A DNA stretch of 10,941 nt from Candidatus Poseidoniales archaeon (lineage in GTDB: Archaea > Thermoplasmatota > Poseidoniia > Poseidoniales > Poseidoniaceae): NCBI GenBank assembly GCA_012959845.1, contig DUCL01000141.1, positions 8,392-19,332 of the forward strand, in the 5' to 3' direction. Within the stretch, counting starts at the first letter, position 1, and each line of letters begins with the position of its first letter. Below the pieces are notes generated by a model, which saw only the letters and a list, made by a program, of their open reading frames with translations, was not told the origin of the DNA and did no database searches. A program made the translations under genes and the position numbers. Of the stretch, positions 6,202 to 10,941 are shown piece after piece.

Positions 6202-6254
6202 CCGAGGTCGGCGGGACCAGAACCCACCATGATGGACCGCTACACTAGGGGACT
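6182..6254 (-). tRNA. tRNA-Gln (anticodon CTG)
   Basis: This 73-nt cloverleaf decodes CAG. The acceptor stem AGTCCCC/GGGGGCT has one U-G pair, with A1-U72 as is usual for archaeal tRNA-Gln, and A73 as discriminator; CCA is not encoded. The D arm has GG in its loop. The anticodon stem GTGGG/CCCGC has one wobble pair and the loop TTCTGGT, with CTG at 6218-6220. The T arm is CTCGG-TTCAAAT-CCGGG. No intron is needed. Archaea generally make Gln-tRNA by amidating Glu-tRNA, so this tRNA would be a substrate of GatDE; that is family knowledge. It lies 65 nt after the stop of the YfaP-like gene on the same strand, and no convincing TATA box is seen, so it may be transcribed by read-through. A T-rich stretch (TTTGAT...TTTTG) follows its 3' end. 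Confidence 0.93.
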
Positions 6255-6319
6255 ATGCTTTGGCCGATTAGCCATCACTTCTTCAACTGAACGGTGATAG
6301 TGGTAGACATTTTCTTTGC
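6255..6319 (-). other. intergenic spacer between YfaP-like gene and tRNA-Gln
   Basis: These 65 bases have no gene. They hold an imperfect hairpin, ATCAC/GTGAT with a 15-nt loop extended by CCA/TGG past a bulge (about 6269-6302), just after the stop of the YfaP-like gene. It could mark the transcript end or the tRNA 5' leader. No clear archaeal TATA box is visible about 25 nt upstream of the tRNA. Confidence 0.35.
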
Positions 6320-7219
6320 CTATTCCTTCGCTGTATTTGGAATAATAGTGAATGTTGTAACCATTTGAATCGCTTGGCCGTATGTAATACTGCCTTGGAA
6401 TTCTTTACTATCATCACCAACAACTACGCGCAATCGGAATTTACAAGTTTTCTTTGACCTCTTCTTACGGAAGTGTTTGTAAAAATGAACTCCAACTTTG
6501 TATTTTCCAGCAGGAGGATAATCTTGCCACACAACATTTTCAACAGGATTATTACTAACAGGTTTAACATTCATATCAACATCTAATACTCCACCACAAT
6601 CACTAGTTTTGTTGTTGAAATATATTCGTTCTTCATTTGGACAGAATACATGCAAATCTAAGTCGTTATAATCGTCCCAAGAAAGAGTGACTTGAACAGC
6701 ACCAGATTTTCCACCTTCTCTTATCAGGCGTTCATCCATGTCATCATCTTCAGGAGCCTCAGTGACAGTGATTCCACTGCCTATTTCTTCTTCTGAAACT
6801 AGCATTGAATGTTCATTTAGCGGTTGTTGATTTTCTTCAATCCATTCACTACGTACGCCTAATTCCATGATTCGTCGTTCCTCATCATCAATCTCTTCTT
6901 CAGGTATGTCATCATCAATATCGTCAATAATATCGGATAATATTAATCTCAAATCCATTATGTTTCTGTCTCGGTGTGAATCTCTCTCCTTATATTCTGA
7001 ATATTCTTCTTCTGATAAATCAGGGATTTGTCTTGAGCGAAGAATTATCAATCCATCTCTTTCAATAGATTCAATTGCCTCAAATCCTCCATATTTTTCA
7101 CGTTGAGCGATGTCAGCCAATCTTTGTTGCTTCCTCTTTCCTCTCTTGTAAATGGAGCGAAATACAAGTAATGGAATTATTATCAGTGCGATTCTTCCCG
7201 CTATGACAATGCCTTCCAT
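6320..7219 (-). CDS. membrane-anchored protein with C-terminal YfaP/DUF2135-like beta domain
   Basis: This gene encodes 299 residues from the ATG at 7219; a TTG one codon upstream is also open. Residues 4-20 (IVIAGRIALIIIPLLVF) form a membrane helix followed at once by the basic stretch RSIYKRGKRKQQR, which by the positive-inside rule puts the rest in the cytoplasm. Residues 68-165 form a highly acidic, probably disordered linker (IIDDIDDDIPEEEIDDEE at 97-114). Residues 175-292 resemble the YfaP/DUF2135 beta-sandwich: VTLSWDDYNDLDLHVFCP, then IYFNNKTSDCGGVLDVDMN, ENVVW, PPAGKYKVGVHFYKHF, and a final strand near 281-292. No catalytic site is evident; binding or scaffold roles are likely. The gene lies 70 nt after korB. 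Which compartment holds the beta domain is uncertain, because relatives are usually extracytoplasmic. Confidence 0.75.
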   Translation of the reverse strand: MEGIVIAGRIALIIIPLLVFRSIYKRGKRKQQRLADIAQREKYGGFEAIESIERDGLIILRSRQIPDLSEEEYSEYKERDSHRDRNIMDLRLILSDIIDDIDDDIPEEEIDDEERRIMELGVRSEWIEENQQPLNEHSMLVSEEEIGSGITVTEAPEDDDMDERLIREGGKSGAVQVTLSWDDYNDLDLHVFCPNEERIYFNNKTSDCGGVLDVDMNVKPVSNNPVENVVWQDYPPAGKYKVGVHFYKHFRKKRSKKTCKFRLRVVVGDDSKEFQGSITYGQAIQMVTTFTIIPNTAKE

Positions 7220-7265
7220 CAATGGCGAATAGCAACTGCTCCTTTATTGGAGATTTGGCTAAATT

Positions 7266-7286
7266 GGACAAAATAACTGAAAAACA
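7266..7286 (-). terminator. T-rich transcript end after korB
   Basis: Downstream of the korB stop the minus strand reads TTTTT (7284-7280) and then TTATTTTG (7276-7269). Such T-rich tracts without a hairpin are typical of archaeal intrinsic termination. The same AT-rich stretch could also serve as promoter sequence for the YfaP-like gene. Confidence 0.35.
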
Positions 7287-7289
7287 GCA

Positions 7290-8345
7290 TCAAGATAAGA
7301 ATGCAGCATTTAATTTGTCCAGTGTTTCGCGACTTGGACGCAAGTCAGTATCTGCAACATCGATCAAAGGACTATCAACCAGCCCCAAGTCCTCTATTAG
7401 TGATGGTTTGTTTCCATCATAGTATAGTAATCCAGTGACGTGCTTTGCTTCTGCTTCTGCAGCGTGAAGAGCACTTAGGCCAGCAACAGCATTTGTTGGG
7501 TCATGGTCTTCTGAAATTGTTTCTAATCTTATTACAGAACCATCGTGAAGAGTAATATCGCGATAATGTCCTTCAGGAACTTCAATTTCTTCCATAGGAG
7601 CTCGATTTGGAATATAATCGGCAATGTGGAGTGTGACATTATTGTCTTTGACATAACCATAGGACCTCAAAGATTCATCATTATTATTGAAAGTGACACA
7701 AGGTGAAATTACATCTATCAATGCAAATCCTTTATGCGACATTGCGGCCTTCACCAATGACTTAAGTTGCTTCTTTGAACCAGAGAATGAACGAGCAACG
7801 AATGTACAACCCAGATTGATTGCTAGAGCGCATAAATCGATAGGTTGCGTTTCATTTACAGCACCCTTTTTCTTCTTGGAACCGATGTCTGCAGTAGCAG
7901 AATATTGGCCCTTAGTCAATCCATATACTCCATTGTTTTCCAAAATATAGACCATGTCTACATTGCGTCTAATCGCATGTATCAACTGTCCAATACCAAT
8001 AGATGCAGAATCTCCATCACCTGAAACTCCGAGGTAAAGCAAGTCTTTGTTAACAGTATAAGCGCCAGTGGTTACAGATGGCATTCTACCGTGAACGGTA
8101 TTGAATCCATGAGATTGTCCAAGATAATATGCTGGAGTTTTGGAGGAACATCCAATACCAGACATTTTAGCGATACGATGAGGTTCAATTCCATTTTCCC
8201 ATGCAGCTGCAATTATGACATTTGAGATTTGGTCATGACCACAACCAGGACATAGAGATGAAGGTCCTCCAGTGTAGGAATCCTTTGGCTCATTGATTAC
8301 ATTCAGTTTGATTACCTTTGCTGGGCGTGCTGGTCTTTCACTCAT
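7290..8345 (-). CDS. korB: 2-oxoacid:ferredoxin oxidoreductase, beta (thiamine diphosphate) subunit
   Basis: A 351-residue beta subunit of a 2-oxoacid:ferredoxin oxidoreductase. It holds thiamine diphosphate and one [4Fe-4S] cluster, and passes electrons from oxidative decarboxylation of a 2-oxoacid to ferredoxin, giving acyl-CoA. CPGCGH is at 32-37, the diphosphate motif GDGDSASIG at 109-117, and NNGVYGLTKGQ at 137-147. Cys32, Cys35, Cys66 and Cys216 match in spacing the four cluster ligands known from the Sulfolobus enzyme (12, 15, 46, 197). The C-terminal extension (about 240-351) is longer than in minimal beta subunits. The ATG overlaps the korA stop by four bases (ATGA), and a near-perfect GGAGGTG lies 5 nt upstream. 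The substrate could be 2-oxoglutarate, pyruvate or a broad range; the symbol is given by family, not by proven specificity. Confidence 0.93.
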   Translation of the reverse strand: MSERPARPAKVIKLNVINEPKDSYTGGPSSLCPGCGHDQISNVIIAAAWENGIEPHRIAKMSGIGCSSKTPAYYLGQSHGFNTVHGRMPSVTTGAYTVNKDLLYLGVSGDGDSASIGIGQLIHAIRRNVDMVYILENNGVYGLTKGQYSATADIGSKKKKGAVNETQPIDLCALAINLGCTFVARSFSGSKKQLKSLVKAAMSHKGFALIDVISPCVTFNNNDESLRSYGYVKDNNVTLHIADYIPNRAPMEEIEVPEGHYRDITLHDGSVIRLETISEDHDPTNAVAGLSALHAAEAEAKHVTGLLYYDGNKPSLIEDLGLVDSPLIDVADTDLRPSRETLDKLNAAFLS

Positions 8346-10129
8346 TGTTTCACCTCCTCAAGTTTTGCCATAATTAAATCAGAATATATTCTTGCACGAG
8401 GCGGTTGTCCATCAGAATAAGCAACGGAATGAATTTTTGTCACCAAATCATTTGGCAATTCCTTTCTTAGAATCCCCCACAGTTGTCCATCCCTGTTGAT
8501 TTCAAGAACGATAGTGGTCTCGTGTCTTCTAATGAAATCTTCAACTTGGCTTGACATTGGTAATGCGCGTACACGGCATTGACTAACCTTCATTCCAGTT
8601 TCTTCAAGGATATCATCAATTTCTTGAATTGTATTTTCCATACTACCCAGATAGATGACACCAACTTCACATTCTATTTCTTCGCGTAAGAGTGGGGCTG
8701 GAAGAATTTCTCTGGCATTGTTAATCTTCCTTTTCAGACGAGCCATCAAATCGACATAGTCTTGTGGTTTTTCAGAATAAACTCCTTTTGTATCGTGGCC
8801 GGTACCACGATAAAGAATTGGGTCCATTCCAGAACCAGGCAAAGTACGGTATGGAATACCATCGCCATCAACATCAAGGTAACGCCCAAAGTCTTCAAAC
8901 GCTTCAAAAACTTCACGGTCTCTCACAACTTTGCCTCTATCCATATCTTGATCTGGATAGGTAAATCCTTCACAGTCCCAACGGTTCATTCCTAAATCAA
9001 GGTCAGACAGTCCAAATACTGGAGTTTGGAATCTTTCAGAATAATCCAATGCTCTCCATCCGAATTCAAAACACTCTTCAACAGTTCCTGGAATTAATAC
9101 AATGTGTTGAGTATCTCCGTGACTTCCTTCGTATAACATTGAGATATCAGATTGTTGAGTGCGAGTTGGCAGTCCAGTTGATGGCCCTACTCGGTTGACA
9201 TCCCAGAACACAGAAGGTACTTCTGCAAAATATGCAAGTCCAATAAATTCCTGCATTAGAGAGATTCCTGGTCCAGAGGTAGCGGTCATTCCACGCCCAC
9301 CAGCCCAGCCAGCGCCGATAACCATTCCAGCAGCAGCCAATTCATCTTCGGCTTGAATAACTGCACATGTTGCTTCGCCATCATCATTGGTTCTAATTTG
9401 CGGAATATATTCTATGATCGCCTCAGCAATGCCAGATGATGGAGTAATTGGATACCAAGCGAGCATTTGCACTCCGCCAAAATGGCAACCTAATGCCGTT
9501 GCTTCGTTGCCATCGATAAAGAATTTAGCAGTGGATTGTTCTCTTGGCTCAACCACATATGGGTCTTCTTTGGGAAGATTATCCTTGAAATAATCACGCC
9601 CCAAACCCAATGCCGTGAGGTTTAACTCAATCGCTTTCTCTTTTCCTTTGAATTGCTTTGATAATGCAGATACTAAAGCGTCTTGGTCTATTCCAAGCAT
9701 TTCTGCTAAGATGCCAACATATACAATATTAGTAACTAATTTAGCAATCTTTGGATTGATTTTTCTTGCTAATGACGACATTGGGACTGGATATGAGATT
9801 ATATCCTCTCTATTCATTTCCTTTTTTGCATCTGAATTCCAAATTACTACTGAGCCAGATTCAAGAGCAGCCAAGTCCTCATCCCATGTTGCCGGGTTGA
9901 CCAATACTTGGATGTGAGTTCTATCACCAGGTGCTTGATATCCATGGTCTGAAAGCCTTACGATATACCAAGTAGGTAGTCCAGAAATATTTGAAGGAAA
10001 CATATTCTTGCCAGAAACAGGAATGCCCATTTCAAACATTGATTGAAGTAAAATTAGGTTCGCACTTTGTGAACCTGTTCCGTTTGCTGTGGCGATGTTG
10101 ATTGTGAAATCGTTTGCAATGGTTGGCAT
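8342..10129 (-). CDS. korA: 2-oxoacid:ferredoxin oxidoreductase, fused gamma-alpha subunit
   Basis: This gene encodes 595 residues from the ATG at 10129. Residues about 8-190 form the gamma domain (NGTGSQSAN at 16-24, SGKNMFPSNISGLPTWY at 39-55). Residues about 205-430 form the alpha pyrimidine-binding domain, with YPITPSSG at 226-233, QAEDELAAAGMVIGAGWAG at 259-277, TATSGPGISLMQEF at 282-295 and GPSTGLPTRTQQ at 315-326. Residues about 485-580 form the C-terminal domain (VIYLGSMENTIQE). Together with KorB it makes the heterodimeric enzyme type common in aerobic archaea and many bacteria. Frame-open sequence continues upstream to a TTG at 10231, but those 34 residues (Cys/Arg/Pro-rich) do not resemble the family, whose gamma domain starts near MPTIANDFTINIATANG. 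It is translationally coupled to korB. Confidence 0.93.
   Translation of the reverse strand: MPTIANDFTINIATANGTGSQSANLILLQSMFEMGIPVSGKNMFPSNISGLPTWYIVRLSDHGYQAPGDRTHIQVLVNPATWDEDLAALESGSVVIWNSDAKKEMNREDIISYPVPMSSLARKINPKIAKLVTNIVYVGILAEMLGIDQDALVSALSKQFKGKEKAIELNLTALGLGRDYFKDNLPKEDPYVVEPREQSTAKFFIDGNEATALGCHFGGVQMLAWYPITPSSGIAEAIIEYIPQIRTNDDGEATCAVIQAEDELAAAGMVIGAGWAGGRGMTATSGPGISLMQEFIGLAYFAEVPSVFWDVNRVGPSTGLPTRTQQSDISMLYEGSHGDTQHIVLIPGTVEECFEFGWRALDYSERFQTPVFGLSDLDLGMNRWDCEGFTYPDQDMDRGKVVRDREVFEAFEDFGRYLDVDGDGIPYRTLPGSGMDPILYRGTGHDTKGVYSEKPQDYVDLMARLKRKINNAREILPAPLLREEIECEVGVIYLGSMENTIQEIDDILEETGMKVSQCRVRALPMSSQVEDFIRRHETTIVLEINRDGQLWGILRKELPNDLVTKIHSVAYSDGQPPRARIYSDLIMAKLEEVKQ
8351..8357 (-). 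promoter_or_regulatory. strong ribosome binding site of korB
   Basis: GGAGGTG on the minus strand, 5 nt before the korB ATG, lies inside the last codons of korA. It shows that this organism uses Shine-Dalgarno initiation for genes inside operons. Confidence 0.8.
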
Positions 10130-10241
10130 TGTGGGTTGTCCCCTCGGAGGTAAGTGGCGATGAAACACACTCCTCTTGAGGCATTCGGGTCCGCATACAC
10201 CCCTTGAACATGTTGGAGAGGCTTTCAGCAATTCGGTGCTG
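10130..10241 (-). other. possible structured 5' leader of korA
   Basis: The 112 bases before the korA ATG look more GC-rich than the flanking intergenic DNA and contain small inverted repeats on the minus strand: CAGCA/TGCTG with a 6-nt loop (10226-10241), GGGT/ACCC with an 8-nt loop (about 10188-10203), CCTCAAGAGG, and CCTCCGAGG near the ribosome binding region. If transcribed, it would be an unusually long leader for an archaeal gene. Nothing matching a known riboswitch was recognised. It could also hold a short upstream reading frame. Confidence 0.3.
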
Positions 10242-10367
10242 TTTGCTATGTTTATTGAATCGTCAACAGTGAAGAATAATCGCGGAATAAATGGATTATT
10301 AATTCTATTTTATGAATAATATCAATAATAATTAGGGGTGAGACTCAAAACCAATTAGTATCTCGGA
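10242..10367. promoter_or_regulatory. AT-rich divergent promoter region with inverted repeat and TATA-like box
   Basis: This region lies between korA (-) and the cyclophilin gene (+). AATAATC (10275-10281) and GATTATT (10294-10300) form a perfect 7-bp inverted repeat with a 12-nt centre, suited to a dimeric regulator. TATTTTATGAATAATATC (10306-10323) is a TATA-like candidate for the plus-strand gene; transcription would start about 25 nt further on, giving a leader of some 25-35 nt. A matching box for korA on the minus strand could be CATTTATTC (about 10285-10293). These assignments rest on base composition and spacing only. Confidence 0.4.
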
Positions 10368-10941
10368 ATGCACATGGCAGACAAAAAAATGTCCGAATCT
10401 TGGCAAAAGGCCGAGAAATTGATTACCAGTGGAAAAGCCGAAGGTGCTCTATTGGAATTACGCGAAGTTGATGGCGAAGGGTCGCATCCAACCACCCTAC
10501 GAATTGCTGGTGAAGCAACTTGGGCAATCGCAAAGGGAAAGCGTAGTAAGCCAGATTACCGTAAAGCAGCATCACTATTGAGGGAATCAGTCAAGAAAGC
10601 GCCTAAGGATAAAAAGGCAAACTCTTCTTACAATGATGTATTGAATGAGATGCAAGATTTGGGCTTCTCCGAAACTTCACTTCCTCGTCTAATCAATGAT
10701 GGCACCCCTACTTTGGCAGGAATGGTTGCAATGGGTATGGCATTGGTTATAGTTCTCGCAGGAATAACAGTTGCCAATACTGAACAAACATATACGGCTT
10801 CTGAAGCATATCTAAACATCACTTGGACTGATGCTTTAGGCGTTCATAGAGATGAGGTAATTACAATTGAACTAAACCCAGATTTAGCACCAATTCATGT
10901 TGAGAACTTTGTTTTGAATGCACAAGAAGAAAATTATGACG
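10368..10941 (+). CDS. membrane-anchored cyclophilin-type peptidyl-prolyl isomerase, 3' partial
   Basis: 191 codons are visible from the ATG at 10368 (a second in-frame ATG is at 10374), and the gene runs off the right edge. Residues 8-100 are helical and charged (SWQKAEKLITSGKAEGALLELREV, then KPDYRKAASLLRESVKKAPKD), resembling a TPR-like pair of helices. Residues 116-136 form a membrane helix (LAGMVAMGMALVIVLAGITVA). After it, ITIELNPDLAPIHVENFVLNAQEENYD (about 165-191) is the opening of a cyclophilin fold, the enzyme that isomerises Xaa-Pro bonds; the catalytic Arg and the rest of the active site are beyond the window. The topology suggests a cytoplasmic N-terminal part and an extracytoplasmic isomerase. 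Its start lies 238 nt from the divergent korA ATG. Confidence 0.82.
   Translation, partial: MHMADKKMSESWQKAEKLITSGKAEGALLELREVDGEGSHPTTLRIAGEATWAIAKGKRSKPDYRKAASLLRESVKKAPKDKKANSSYNDVLNEMQDLGFSETSLPRLINDGTPTLAGMVAMGMALVIVLAGITVANTEQTYTASEAYLNITWTDALGVHRDEVITIELNPDLAPIHVENFVLNAQEENYD

Noticed and set aside
10130..10231. N-terminal extension of KorA from a TTG (34 residues, three Cys)
   Set aside because: The gamma domain normally starts near MPTIANDFTIN, where an ATG is present. The extension has unlike composition and coincides with hairpin-forming DNA.
10628..10822. 64-residue minus-strand open frame
   Set aside because: It is antisense to the cyclophilin gene's membrane helix and has no start context or recognisable content.

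Overview
The window looks like a piece of an archaeal chromosome, most probably a marine planktonic Euryarchaeota (Marine Group II / Poseidoniales-like). This placement is inferred from gene content and was not searched. The evidence is an NFACT/Rqc2-type rescue factor of archaeal length, a gamma-alpha fused 2-oxoacid:ferredoxin oxidoreductase with its beta subunit, a tRNA-Gln starting with A1-U72 and lacking an encoded CCA, an RG-rich RNA-binding tail, a membrane-anchored cyclophilin, and moderately AT-rich DNA. Clear GGAGG-type ribosome binding sites sit before some genes inside operons.

Layout. (1) 3-563 (+) is the 3' end of a gene encoding a Gly/Arg/Asp-rich (RGG-like) tail, cut by the left edge. 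(2) 5632 down to 565 (-) is a compact four-gene cluster, in transcription order: Nudix + metallo-beta-lactamase fusion, AlkD-like HEAT-repeat DNA glycosylase, NFACT protein, and a class I SAM methyltransferase. Three of the joins are 0-85 nt. (3) 5718-5909 (+) encodes a 63-residue protein with one C-terminal membrane helix. (4) 5910-6319 holds no protein gene. It carries, on the minus strand, tRNA-Gln(CTG) followed by two unexplained structured elements of 107 and 112 nt. The elements have tRNA-acceptor-like closed ends (GTAGyCCC...GGGCTAC), internal helices, and matching 22-nt spacers. (5) 7219-6320 (-) encodes a single-span membrane protein with a C-terminal YfaP/DUF2135-like beta domain. 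(6) 10129-7290 (-) is the KorA-KorB operon (ATGA overlap). (7) 10130-10367 is a divergent intergenic region. (8) 10368 to the right edge (+) is the start of a membrane-anchored cyclophilin-type peptidyl-prolyl isomerase.

How the genes may work together. KorAB supplies ferredoxin-linked oxidative decarboxylation of 2-oxoacids to acyl-CoA. The cluster at 565-5632 combines nucleotide/thioester-type hydrolysis, alkylated-base excision, rescue of stalled ribosomes and a small-molecule-type methyltransferase, so a damage-response theme is plausible but is an inference. The most unusual part is the tRNA-Gln/structured-RNA array at 5918-6254. The two extra elements do not give acceptable tRNAs by hand folding, yet they keep perfect or wobble-tolerant helices. 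They could be a new small RNA family, degenerate tRNA copies, or remnants of integration at the tRNA 3' end.
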